This document shows positions 7,244 through 15,289 of a stretch of DNA of 18,209 bases, one piece after another (the first letter of the stretch is position 1; every line of letters starts with the position of its first letter). Both the position numbers and the translations under genes were made by a program. Source of the DNA: DASYHS01 sp035998295 (lineage in GTDB: Bacteria; Pseudomonadota; Alphaproteobacteria; Azospirillales; Azospirillaceae); the NCBI RefSeq assembly GCF_035998295.1, contig NZ_DASYHS010000061.1, forward strand, positions 1 to 18,209. Reading direction: 5' to 3'. Under the pieces are notes generated by a model, which saw only the letters and a list, made by a program, of their open reading frames with translations, was not told the DNA's origin and made no database searches.

Positions 7244-8754
7244 CGCATGCCGCCCAGCCGGTAGGAGAGTTCCAGCGGATCGACCGAGACGCCGGCGAGG
7301 CGCCGGCTCGCCGCGACGTGGTAGTCGAACCAGGCGACCGGCAGCACCGCGTGGGCGCCGTGGAGGATCGTCGCGACCTCGGCCCGCAGGCGTGCGCGCG
7401 CCTGCGGGTCGGTCTCGCCGCCGAGGCGGTGCAGCGCCTCCACCAGGGCGGGGTCGCTCCAGCCCATAGCACCCCAGTCCCCGCCCGAGGGGCCGTAGTC
7501 CTGCAGGAGGGTGGCCAGCGGGTCGGGCACGAGCATCAGCGTGCGGGCGAAGAGCGCCAGCTCCAGCGTGCCGTCCCGGTGGCCGGCGGGGATGTCGCCG
7601 CTGTTCGCGATCGCGACGGTCACGTCGATGCCGACCTCGCGCAGCTGGGCCTGGATGGCGGCCGCCATCGGGGGCTGCTCCGGCCGTTCGGAGGCGGTGC
7701 GCAGCGTCAGCCGGAACGGCGCGCCGTCCTTCACGAGGATGCCGCCGGGGCCCGGCGCCCAGCCGGCCTCGGCGAGCAGGCGCCCGGCCCGGCCGGGGTC
7801 GTGGGCCAGCGGCGGCAGGCCGGGGACGTGCCAGTCCGGCAGGGAGGGCGGGTAGAGCTGGGTCGCGGTGCTCGCCGGGCTGCGCAGGATCGCCGCGGCG
7901 ATGCCTTCCCGGTCGATCGCGAGGCTGATCGCCTCGCGCACGCGCGGGTCGGCGAGGAACGGGTGCCCGGCGTTCAGCTTGAGCACGCGGCTGCGCGGGA
8001 TCGGCTGGGAATGGACGACGACCCGCGGCGAGCGCCGGAGCCGGTCCACGGTTTCCGGCGCGAGCACGAACACCAGCTCGGCCTGGCCGCTCTCGGCCAT
8101 GGCGGCACGGGTCTCGCCCCTGGGCACCGCGAGGTAGGAGGCGCGCTCGATCGCCGGCGGCTCTCCCCACCACCCGTCGAAGCGGACGGTGGTCAGGCTC
8201 AGCGGCGGCTGCAGCGTCTCGACCCGGAACGGGCCGGTCGCGACCATCGCGACGACGGCGCCCGCGTCGTCGTACGCGGACGGGGCGAGGACGATCGTCT
8301 CGTAATGGGCGAGGAACGCCGGCAGGGACACGAAGGGCCGCTCAGTGCGGATCGTGACGGCGCCGGCTTCGGCCCGCATCCGCGCGATCGGCACGCCGGC
8401 CAGCGGCCCGGGGCGGCTGCGCGCGCGTTCGAGGGCATGCACGACCGCCTGCGCCGTGACGGGCGTGCCGTCGTGGAAGACGGCGCCCGGCCGCAGCTCG
8501 AAGGTCCAGGACGAGCCGTCCGGGGAGACCGACCAGGAGCGCGCGAGGCCCGGCAGCGGCCGGCCCGCCCCGTCGGCGGTCACCAGCGTCTCGGCGACCT
8601 GCATGCGGGCGAAGATGTATCCGGAGCGCGCGGGGTCCAGGCCGGTGATCTCCCAGGGGGAGGCGATGCGCAGGGTCCGGGTCTCGGCGGCGGCCGGGCA
8701 AGTGAAGGCGAGCAGCAGCCCGAACGCTGCGGCCAGCCTGACGATGGGGTTCAT
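7231..8754 (-). CDS. Periplasmic substrate-binding protein of the ABC importer (SBP family 5, NikA/DppA-like)
   Basis: This 507-aa protein captures the ligand in the periplasm and delivers it to the two permeases downstream. A Sec signal peptide covers residues 1-23 (hydrophobic core AAAFGLLLAF, cleavage after PAAA). The mature protein shows family-5 landmarks: LARSWSVSPDGSSWTFELRPGAVFHDGTP in short blocks, ATGPFRV, NAGHPFLADPRVREAISLAIDREGI and ALLAEAGW-like RLLAEAGW. The overall block order resembles NikA as much as DppA, so the ligand may be a peptide, a metal or a metal chelate. Start ATG 8754 has GAGGA 8 nt upstream. It is the first gene of the operon. A palindrome resembling a Zur box in its promoter favours a zinc-related ligand, but that is inference from the operator. 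Confidence 0.92.
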   Translation of the reverse strand: MNPIVRLAAAFGLLLAFTCPAAAETRTLRIASPWEITGLDPARSGYIFARMQVAETLVTADGAGRPLPGLARSWSVSPDGSSWTFELRPGAVFHDGTPVTAQAVVHALERARSRPGPLAGVPIARMRAEAGAVTIRTERPFVSLPAFLAHYETIVLAPSAYDDAGAVVAMVATGPFRVETLQPPLSLTTVRFDGWWGEPPAIERASYLAVPRGETRAAMAESGQAELVFVLAPETVDRLRRSPRVVVHSQPIPRSRVLKLNAGHPFLADPRVREAISLAIDREGIAAAILRSPASTATQLYPPSLPDWHVPGLPPLAHDPGRAGRLLAEAGWAPGPGGILVKDGAPFRLTLRTASERPEQPPMAAAIQAQLREVGIDVTVAIANSGDIPAGHRDGTLELALFARTLMLVPDPLATLLQDYGPSGGDWGAMGWSDPALVEALHRLGGETDPQARARLRAEVATILHGAHAVLPVAWFDYHVAASRRLAGVSVDPLELSYRLGGMRWAD

Positions 8755-8790
8755 GGGTCCGTTCCTCGACGGCGCAGGGATGAGGTGCGC

Positions 8791-8819
8791 AGCTTATGAA
8801 CGTTATAACATAACGTCAA
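8791..8819 (-). promoter_or_regulatory. Promoter of the ABC importer operon
   Basis: Read on the minus strand, TTGACG (8814-8819) is followed by 17 bp and TAAGCT (8791-8796). The -35 is a near-consensus match with ideal spacing; the -10 is weak. The leader to the ATG at 8754 would be about 30 nt and includes the GAGGA ribosome binding site. Confidence 0.55.
8800..8816. promoter_or_regulatory. Zur-box-like palindromic operator in the ABC importer promoter
   Basis: The sequence ACGTTATAACATAACGT is a perfect palindrome with 7-bp arms and a 3-bp centre. It lies between the -10 and -35 and overlaps the -35. Its core GTTATAACATAAC matches 12 of 13 positions of the published proteobacterial Zur core GTTATAnTATAAC. 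A repressor bound here would block transcription of the importer. A separate short palindrome, GGCACC-G-GGTGCC, lies immediately upstream at 8820-8832. The symmetry is seen; assignment to Zur is inferred from similarity. Confidence 0.6.
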
Positions 8820-8855
8820 GGCACCGGGTGCCCGCCCGTCCCCATGCCGCGCGGC

Positions 8856-9032
8856 CTATGGCCGGCGGGACAGCCGGCCGACCCCGACCGGACGGTGCGG
8901 GACGGGAGGCGTGCAGTTCCGCGACGCCTCGCGGCACAGCGCGTCCAGCAAGCCCTCGCCGGTGTCGCGCAGGTTCAAGGTGTCGCAGCTACTCAGCAGC
9001 GGCAGCAGCGCCGCCAGAACGAGAACCCTCAT
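8856..9032 (-). CDS. Small predicted lipoprotein (58 aa), function unknown
   Basis: The frame encodes a 58-aa peptide that starts MRVLVLAALLPLLSSC. The hydrophobic stretch followed by LSSC is a classic lipobox with the lipidated cysteine at position 16. The mature part is only about 43 residues, with two more cysteines (near 33 and 40) and a basic, proline-rich tail. The ATG at 9032 has GGAG about 7 nt upstream. It lies inside the end of the HTH gene in another frame, overlapping it by 44 bp, so translation is probably coupled. The HTH tail over the overlap is low-complexity (Gly/Ala), which leaves room for the second frame. I do not recognise a family. It could be a small envelope lipoprotein or an entericidin-like peptide. 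Conservation has not been tested, so existence is likely but not certain. Confidence 0.55.
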   Translation of the reverse strand: MRVLVLAALLPLLSSCDTLNLRDTGEGLLDALCREASRNCTPPVPHRPVGVGRLSRRP

Positions 9033-9243
9033 CCCGCGTCTCCGGTTGGTAGGCCAGCACGTCCCCGGGCTGGCAGTCCAGGTACGCGCAGATGCGCGCC
9101 AGCGTCTCGAAGCGGATGCCCTTGACCTTGCCCTGCTTCAGCAGCGACAGGTTGGCCTCGGTTATGCCGACATGGGCGGCCAGTTCCCTCGACCGGACCT
9201 TGCGGCGCGCCAGCATCAGGTCGAGCGTGACGACGACGGGCAT
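8989..9243 (-). CDS. HTH transcriptional regulator, Cro/C1 type (YozG-like)
   Basis: This 84-aa protein is essentially one helix-turn-helix domain: LARRKVRSRELAAHVG, then ITEANLSLLKQGKVKGIRF, then ETLARICAYLDCQPGDVLAY. That arrangement is typical of the small YozG/HTH_26 regulators commonly encoded beside DUF2975 membrane proteins. The ATG at 9243 overlaps the DUF2975 stop as ATGA, so the pair is translationally coupled. The last 18 or so residues (Arg/Asp/Ser/Gly/Ala-rich) are outside the fold and overlap the lipoprotein gene. It probably binds DNA as a dimer. The palindrome at 9797-9815 in front of this operon is a natural candidate target, giving autoregulation, but this is inferred from position. 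Confidence 0.88.
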   Translation of the reverse strand: MPVVVTLDLMLARRKVRSRELAAHVGITEANLSLLKQGKVKGIRFETLARICAYLDCQPGDVLAYQPETRDEGSRSGGAAAAAE

Positions 9244-9773
9244 CAGACGATCTGCGCATTGTCTTCGGCGATCGCGACAGCCCGCGCCATCACGCCGGCA
9301 ATGGCCCAGAGCGTGCCGCCGAACATCAGGCCCAGCAGCGGCGTGCTGGACAGGCTCAGCACCAGGGAATGCCCGCCCGCCGGATTGCCGGCCGAGAGCA
9401 GCAGGCCGAGCAGCGTCGGCACCAGCAGCCCGGCCAGCGCGGACAGGACGACCCGCGCGCCGAACGCCCGCAGGGCCGCGACCGTGTCCGCGGTCAGATA
9501 GGCGCCGCGGCGAAACAGCAGGAAGCACCGCCGCGCCGCCAGCATGGCGAGCGACAGCAGCCCGACCGGCACCAGCGCGACTGCGCCGCCCGCTAGGACC
9601 TGCCAGCCCCCCGGCCGCGTCCCCGCGGGCAGGCCCGCCTGCGCCGCCAGGACCGCCGGGTCCGCGGTGAACCAGACGGAGGCGGTCGCGAGAGGCAGCA
9701 GGACAGCGAGCGCGAGGCTGCCGCCCGCGAGCCAGGCGCCGAGCCGGCGCAAATCCCGATCCGTGGTGCTCAT
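9243..9773 (-). CDS. DUF2975 family integral membrane protein
   Basis: This 176-aa membrane protein has four predicted helices (about 12-33, 58-80, 108-128 and 144-165). Its recognisable features are the loop LFRRGAYLTADTVAALRAFG and the C-terminal EDNAQIV, both characteristic of DUF2975 proteins. The biochemical role of the family is unknown. Its regular partnership with a small YozG-like HTH protein suggests a membrane component that senses a signal or restrains the regulator. The ATG at 9773 follows GGGGAGGA at about 5 nt. It is the first gene of a short operon with the HTH and lipoprotein genes. Confidence 0.85.
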   Translation of the reverse strand: MSTTDRDLRRLGAWLAGGSLALAVLLPLATASVWFTADPAVLAAQAGLPAGTRPGGWQVLAGGAVALVPVGLLSLAMLAARRCFLLFRRGAYLTADTVAALRAFGARVVLSALAGLLVPTLLGLLLSAGNPAGGHSLVLSLSSTPLLGLMFGGTLWAIAGVMARAVAIAEDNAQIV

Positions 9774-9796
9774 CCCGTCCTCCCCTTCGAAGTGAA

Positions 9797-9815
9797 ATTA
9801 TCGTCTCACGATAAT
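9797..9815. promoter_or_regulatory. 19-bp perfect palindrome upstream of the DUF2975-HTH operon (candidate operator)
   Basis: ATTATCGTCTCACGATAAT has 8-bp perfect arms around a 3-bp centre. On the minus strand its downstream arm supplies GATAAT, a strong -10-like hexamer (9797-9802), 24 bp from the DUF2975 start. A weak TTGGCG lies upstream at a longer than usual spacing. The placement is that of an autorepressor site for the HTH protein encoded in the operon. Confidence 0.55.
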
Positions 9816-9831
9816 CAGTCATCGCCAAACG

Positions 9832-9859
9832 AAAAATCCCCCGTCATGGCGGCGGGGGA
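9832..9859 (-). terminator. Intrinsic terminator after the sigma-54 response regulator gene
   Basis: On the minus strand a 7-bp stem TCCCCCG/CGGGGGA with a 9-nt loop is followed by TTTTT (9832-9836). It lies about 45 bp beyond the regulator's stop and just upstream of the DUF2975 promoter, so it separates the two minus-strand units. Confidence 0.7.
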
Positions 9860-9904
9860 GCGGGAGCGGAAACGGGGGTGGGCGGCACGTGCCGGCGTGC
9901 GGCG

Positions 9905-11364
<1,460 letters not shown>

Positions 11365-11368
<4 letters not shown>

Positions 11369-11739
11369 ACCGCCGCGCGGGCGAGCACGGCGTCCACGAG
11401 GTCGAGCAGGCGGCGCGGCTCGAACGGCTTGACCAGCCAAGCCTCCGCCTCCGCGGCCTCGGACGGTTCCGCCCGCCCGGTCAGGTAGATCACCGGGATG
11501 CCGAAGCAGCGCGCCATCTCGCGCCCGGCCGCGAGCCCGCAGGACCCGGCCGCGAGGCAGACGTCGACAAGGGCCAGCGCGGGGCGGTGGGCCTCGGCGA
11601 GCGCCACCGCCTCGTCGGCGGAGGTCGCTAGCGGCGCAAGGCGTAGGCCCCGCTCCTCCAGGAGCATCTCGAGGCCGAGCGCCACGATCGCATCGTCCTC
11701 GCAGATCAGGATCGGTCCGGAAGCGGAATGATGGGTCAC
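11365..11739 (-). CDS. Stand-alone receiver-domain response regulator
   Basis: This 124-aa protein is a single CheY-like receiver with no output domain. Acidic pocket ICEDD (12-16), phospho-Asp59 in ALVDV, Thr87 in YLTG and Lys104 in VKPF are all present, so it should be phosphorylatable. The segment after Asp59 (CLAAGSCGLAAG) is longer and more Gly/Ala-rich than usual. The GTG at 11739 is chosen because the fold starts directly after it; the ribosome binding site is weak. The open frame continues upstream to 11877 but crosses the preceding gene's terminator, so that part is not coding. It is coupled by ATGA to the sigma-54 regulator and probably acts as a phosphate shuttle, sink or competitor in the same pathway (inference). 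Confidence 0.82.
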
Positions 11740-11775
11740 GTCCGAACCGCCACGCTCACGAAATGTTTCTCCGGA

Positions 11776-11804
11776 AAGGTAACTCTGCGGAGGTAGCGGC
11801 GCAA
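11776..11804 (-). promoter_or_regulatory. Weak candidate promoter of the receiver/sigma-54 regulator operon
   Basis: On the minus strand TTGCGC (11799-11804), 17 bp, TACCTT (11776-11781) lies between the upstream terminator and the GTG at 11739. The spacing is right but both hexamers are poor matches. It is listed because a promoter is required here after the strong terminator at 11832-11863. Confidence 0.25.
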
Positions 11805-11831
11805 CGCATGAATCCCGGCCCGCCGGGTACG

Positions 11832-11863
11832 AAAAAGAGCAGCCGGCACGAGGCCGGCTGCTC
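11832..11863 (-). terminator. Strong intrinsic terminator after the Bax inhibitor-1 family gene
   Basis: A perfect 11-bp stem GAGCAGCCGGC/GCCGGCTGCTC with a 5-nt loop (11837-11863) is followed on the minus strand by TTTTT (11832-11836). It lies about 73 bp past the stop of the membrane-protein gene. It is the clearest terminator in the window and isolates that gene from the receiver operon. Confidence 0.9.
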
Positions 11864-11935
11864 CCGGATGGTTCCATCGCTCGCGCTGGCCGGGCCCCAG
11901 CGTCCCCGGGGCCCGTGGGACGGCGCGGCCGGCCG

Positions 11936-12655
11936 CTACTCGCGCTGGCCGAACAGGTTGAGCAGCATCATGAACAGGTTGATGAAGTTCAGGTAGAGCG
12001 ACAGCGCGCCCATGACCGCCATCTTGTTGTTCGACTCGGTGCCGTGGCCCTCGGCGTACGTCTCCTTGATGCGCTGGGTGTCCCAGGCGGTCAGGCCCGT
12101 GAACACCAGGACGCCGATCACCGAGATGGCGAAGGTCAGCGCCGAGGAGGCCATGAAGATGTTGACGATGCTGGCGATGATGATGCCGAACAGGCCCATC
12201 ATCAGGAACGAGCCCATGCCGGAAAGGTCGCGCTTGGTCGTGTAGCCCCACAGCGCCGTCGCGGCGAACATGCCGGACGAGATGAAGAACACCCGCGCGA
12301 TGCTGGCATCGGTGTAGACCGCGAAGATGAAGGACAGCGATAGTCCCATCACCGCGGCGAAGGCCCAGAACAGCGCCTGCGCCCGGGCGGCCGAGATCGT
12401 GTGGACCCGGAACGAAAGGAAGAACACGAAGCCGAGCGGCGCCAGCATCACCACCCAGCGCAGCGGCGTCCCGAAGATCGCGCCGAGCAGGGTCGGGCTG
12501 CTGGCGACCAGCAGCGCGACGAGGCCGGTGACGCCCACGCCCGCCGCCATGTAGCCGAACACGCGCTCCATGTGCGCGCGCAGGCCCTCGTCGTACTGGG
12601 CCCGGTCGATCGCGCGGCCGGGGGCCGCGTAGCGATTGTAAGGTCCGTTTGCCAT
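11936..12655 (-). CDS. Bax inhibitor-1/YccA family membrane protein
   Basis: This 239-aa protein has a polar N-terminus (about 1-30) with YDEGLRAHMERVFGYMAAGV, the usual entry to the family, followed by seven hydrophobic helices. FTGLTAWDTQRIKETY near residues 190-205 is the conserved family signature, with the acidic residues linked to ion/proton passage in related BI-1 proteins. The C-terminus is LYLNFINLFMMLLNLFG. In bacteria YccA-type members are inner-membrane proteins that interact with the FtsH protease in E. coli; whether this one does is not shown here. The ATG at 12655 has GAGG 6 nt upstream. It is monocistronic, with its own promoter and a strong terminator. Confidence 0.93.
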   Translation of the reverse strand: MANGPYNRYAAPGRAIDRAQYDEGLRAHMERVFGYMAAGVGVTGLVALLVASSPTLLGAIFGTPLRWVVMLAPLGFVFFLSFRVHTISAARAQALFWAFAAVMGLSLSFIFAVYTDASIARVFFISSGMFAATALWGYTTKRDLSGMGSFLMMGLFGIIIASIVNIFMASSALTFAISVIGVLVFTGLTAWDTQRIKETYAEGHGTESNNKMAVMGALSLYLNFINLFMMLLNLFGQRE

Positions 12656-12694
12656 CTGTCGCCTCGAACGAAGAAGAACCGTCTCTCGGGGCTT

Positions 12695-12723
12695 GATATT
12701 GGGCGGAAAGCTACCCCGTTCAA
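12695..12723 (-). promoter_or_regulatory. Candidate promoter of the Bax inhibitor-1 family gene
   Basis: On the minus strand TTGAAC (12718-12723), 17 bp and AATATC (12695-12700) lie about 40 bp before the ATG. The preceding base context (GTTGAAC) is also compatible with a heat-shock sigma-32-like -35, but the -10 does not settle this. The surrounding 101-bp gap has no other visible feature. Confidence 0.45.
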
Positions 12724-12756
12724 CGAAAATCGGACGGACCGGACCCGCGGGCGGCT

Positions 12757-15282
12757 TCAATCGTTGCGCAGCAGCGGGGCGGCCGGCTGGCCGAGCGCCT
12801 TCCAGGTGCCGACGAAGCCGACGCCGAGCGTGATCGCCGAGCACAGAAGCAGCGTCCAGAGCACGACGGAGGGGATGAAGATCCAGCCCCAGTCCATCAC
12901 CTGCGTCAGCACCGCCCAGGCGGTCGCGGTGCCGATGATGCCGGCGATCGCCGCCGTCACGAGGCCCAGCAGCCCGTACTCGACCAGGAACGCGCGCAGC
13001 ACGTCGGCGCGCGTCGCCCCCAGCACCTTCAGGACGACCGCGTCGTAGACGCGCCGGCGATGGCCCGCGGCGATCGCGCCGGCGAGCACCAGGGTGCCGG
13101 CGAACAGGGTGACGGCGGCCACGATGCGCACCGCGACGCCGATCTTGCCGAGGATGTCGTTGACGGTGTCGAGCGCGTCGCGCACGCGCACGACCGAGAC
13201 GTTCGGGAACCCCTCGGCGATCGCGCGCTGGACCGCGGCCTCGGCCTCGGGCGTCGCGCGCACGGTGGCGAGGAAGGTCTGCGGCGCGCCTTCCAGCATG
13301 CCCGGCGAGAAGACCAGGGTGAAGTTGATGTTCATGGTCATGAAGTCGATCTCGCGCACGCTCGCGATCTCGGCCTCCATGACCCGGCCCAGGACGTTGA
13401 TGCCGATGCGGTCGCCGACGCCGATGCCGAAGGCGGCGGCGACGTCCTTGTACACCGAGACCAGCGGCGGCCCGGCATGGTCCTGCGGCCACCACTCCCC
13501 GGCCAGGAAGCGCGCGTCGCGCGGCGGTTCGGCGGAGTAGGTGATGCCGCGGTCGCCGTTCATGACCCAGGCATGGTCGGGGTTCACGATCGCGCTCTCG
13601 GCGTCCCGGCCGTTCACGGTCGCGATGCGCCCGCGCAGCATCGGCACCGAGCGGAAATCCGCCGTCCCCGGCACGGCGAGGACGGTGCGCACGAAGTCCT
13701 CGCGCTGGTCGGGCTGGATGTCGACGAAGAAGAAGGCCGGCGCGTCGGACGGCATCTCCTCCTGGATGCGGCGGTCGAAATTGCCCTCGATCAGCGCGAT
13801 GGCGACCAGGACGGTCAGGCCGAGCCCGAGCGAGAGCACGACGCTGCCGGTCGGGTTGCCGGGCCGGTGCAGGTTGGCGAGCGCCAGGCGCAGCCCCGGC
13901 CGGCGCGGCCGGCCGGCATGCGCCGCGGCGCGCGTGACCAGCCACGCCGCCCCCCGGAACGCGAGCAGGGTGGCGAAGGCCCCGGCGACGAAGGAGGCGG
14001 CGAACAGCCGCTCCGGCGCGGTCGCGACCGCCAGCACCGCCAGCGCGAGCGCGCAGGCCCCGGCCGCGACGGCGTAGCCGGTGCCCGGGCGGCCGCGCAC
14101 GCCCGACGCGGCCCCGCGGAACAGCGTCACCGCCGGCACCGCCTGGGCGCGCCCGAGCGGCCACAGCGAGAAGGCGAGCGCCGTCAGCAGCCCGAACGCC
14201 GCCGCGATCGCGAGCGCGCCCGGATAGACGCCGATGCGCGCCGACACCGGCAGCACGTCGGCCAGCACGCTGGAGAGCAGCAGCGGCGCCACCGCCCCGA
14301 CCACCAGCCCGAGCGCGATGCCGCCCGCGGCCAGCACCAGGATCTGGACGAGATAGGTCGCGAAGACCAGCCGCCCGGGCGCCCCCAGGCATTTGAAGGT
14401 CGCGATCGTCGCGGTCTTGCCGTCGAGGAAGGCCCGCACGGCGTTGCCGACGCCGACGCCGCCCACCAGCAGGGCGGTCAGGCCGACCAGGGTCAGGAAC
14501 AGGGCGAGGCGCCCGATGAAGCGTTCGAGCTGCGGGGCCGCGTTCGTGAAGTCGCGCACGCGCCACGCCGCCCCCGGGAAGGTTTGCGACAGCTCCTCGC
14601 GCCAGGCGGTCACGTCCACCCCTTCGGGCAGGGCGATCCGGTAGTGCCATTCGACGAGGCTGCCGGGCTGCAGCAGCCCGGTGCCGGGCAGCGCGTCGAG
14701 CCCGACCAGGACGCGGGGGCCGAGGGTGAAGGCGCCGGAGCCGGCGCGGTCGGGCTCGCGCGCGATGACGCCGCGCAGCTCGAACTCGCGCTCGCCCAGG
14801 CGGATGCGGTCGCCGACCGCCACGCCCAGGCGGGCAAGGACGCCGGCCTCGACCACGGCGCCCGGCGTGCCGTCCTCGGGCGCGAGCGCCGCGTCGAGGG
14901 CGCCGCCGCCCTCGATCTCGAAGCTGCCGTAGAGCGGATAGGCGCCGTCGACGGCCTTCAGCTCGACCAGGGCCGAGCGCAGGTCGTCCGGCACGACCGC
15001 CATGGCGCGCAGCTCGGCCGTGGTGGACAGGCGCCCCGAACGCTCCAGGAAGGCGACCTGGTCCCCGGTCGGGACCCGGTAGAGCTGGCGCAGCGCCACG
15101 TCGCCGCCGAGGATGGCGCGGCCGTCGGCGCGCAGGCCCTCGACGATGCCGCCGGCGACCGACTGGACGGTCGCGATCGCGGCGACGCCGAGCGCCAGGC
15201 AGGCGAGGAAGATGCGGAAGCCGCGCAGGCCGCCGCGCAGCTCGCGCCGGGCGAAGCGGAGCGCCAGGGACAGGACCGTCAT
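12757..15282 (-). CDS. ybbP: FtsX-like ABC transporter permease, YbbP family
   Basis: This 841-aa inner-membrane protein is the permease partner of the ATPase encoded 7 bp upstream. It has an N-terminal helix (about 22-42), a large periplasmic MacB_PCD-like region, a first FtsX block (about 255-375, with GNAVRAFLDGKTATIATFKCLGAP), central helices, and a second periplasmic domain and FtsX block (about 720-830, with YDAVVLKVLGATRADVLRAFLVEYGLLG). The duplicated architecture and length match E. coli YbbP (about 804 aa). Such mechanotransmission-type pairs act on lipids or lipoproteins rather than importing solutes; the substrate of YbbAP is not settled. ATG 15282 is chosen because TVLSLALRFARRELRGG is the family N-terminus; the ribosome binding site is weak, which suits coupling to ybbA. 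Confidence 0.93.
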   Translation of the reverse strand: MTVLSLALRFARRELRGGLRGFRIFLACLALGVAAIATVQSVAGGIVEGLRADGRAILGGDVALRQLYRVPTGDQVAFLERSGRLSTTAELRAMAVVPDDLRSALVELKAVDGAYPLYGSFEIEGGGALDAALAPEDGTPGAVVEAGVLARLGVAVGDRIRLGEREFELRGVIAREPDRAGSGAFTLGPRVLVGLDALPGTGLLQPGSLVEWHYRIALPEGVDVTAWREELSQTFPGAAWRVRDFTNAAPQLERFIGRLALFLTLVGLTALLVGGVGVGNAVRAFLDGKTATIATFKCLGAPGRLVFATYLVQILVLAAGGIALGLVVGAVAPLLLSSVLADVLPVSARIGVYPGALAIAAAFGLLTALAFSLWPLGRAQAVPAVTLFRGAASGVRGRPGTGYAVAAGACALALAVLAVATAPERLFAASFVAGAFATLLAFRGAAWLVTRAAAHAGRPRRPGLRLALANLHRPGNPTGSVVLSLGLGLTVLVAIALIEGNFDRRIQEEMPSDAPAFFFVDIQPDQREDFVRTVLAVPGTADFRSVPMLRGRIATVNGRDAESAIVNPDHAWVMNGDRGITYSAEPPRDARFLAGEWWPQDHAGPPLVSVYKDVAAAFGIGVGDRIGINVLGRVMEAEIASVREIDFMTMNINFTLVFSPGMLEGAPQTFLATVRATPEAEAAVQRAIAEGFPNVSVVRVRDALDTVNDILGKIGVAVRIVAAVTLFAGTLVLAGAIAAGHRRRVYDAVVLKVLGATRADVLRAFLVEYGLLGLVTAAIAGIIGTATAWAVLTQVMDWGWIFIPSVVLWTLLLCSAITLGVGFVGTWKALGQPAAPLLRND

Positions 15283-15289
15283 CGCGGGC

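Noticed and set aside
5463..7472. Long minus-strand frame suggesting a fusion of the permease with an upstream 390-residue domain
   Set aside because: The upstream part is an out-of-frame reading of the other permease and the binding-protein gene. The true permease starts at 6296 with a good ribosome binding site.
8820..8832. Short palindrome GGCACCGGGTGCC beside the importer promoter, considered as a terminator for the lipoprotein operon
   Set aside because: A one-base loop cannot form a proper terminator hairpin and there is no T-tract. It may be an extra operator element, but there is no evidence beyond symmetry.
8989..9828. A 279-codon frame that would give the HTH protein a long N-terminal extension
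   Set aside because: The extension reads through the DUF2975 gene in another frame and is Arg/Gly/Pro-rich. The ATGA overlap at 9243 gives a compact, family-length HTH protein.
11936..14650. A 904-codon minus-strand frame spanning the Bax inhibitor gene and most of ybbP
   Set aside because: Only its last 239 codons (from 12655) are the real membrane protein. The rest is an out-of-frame reading of ybbP.
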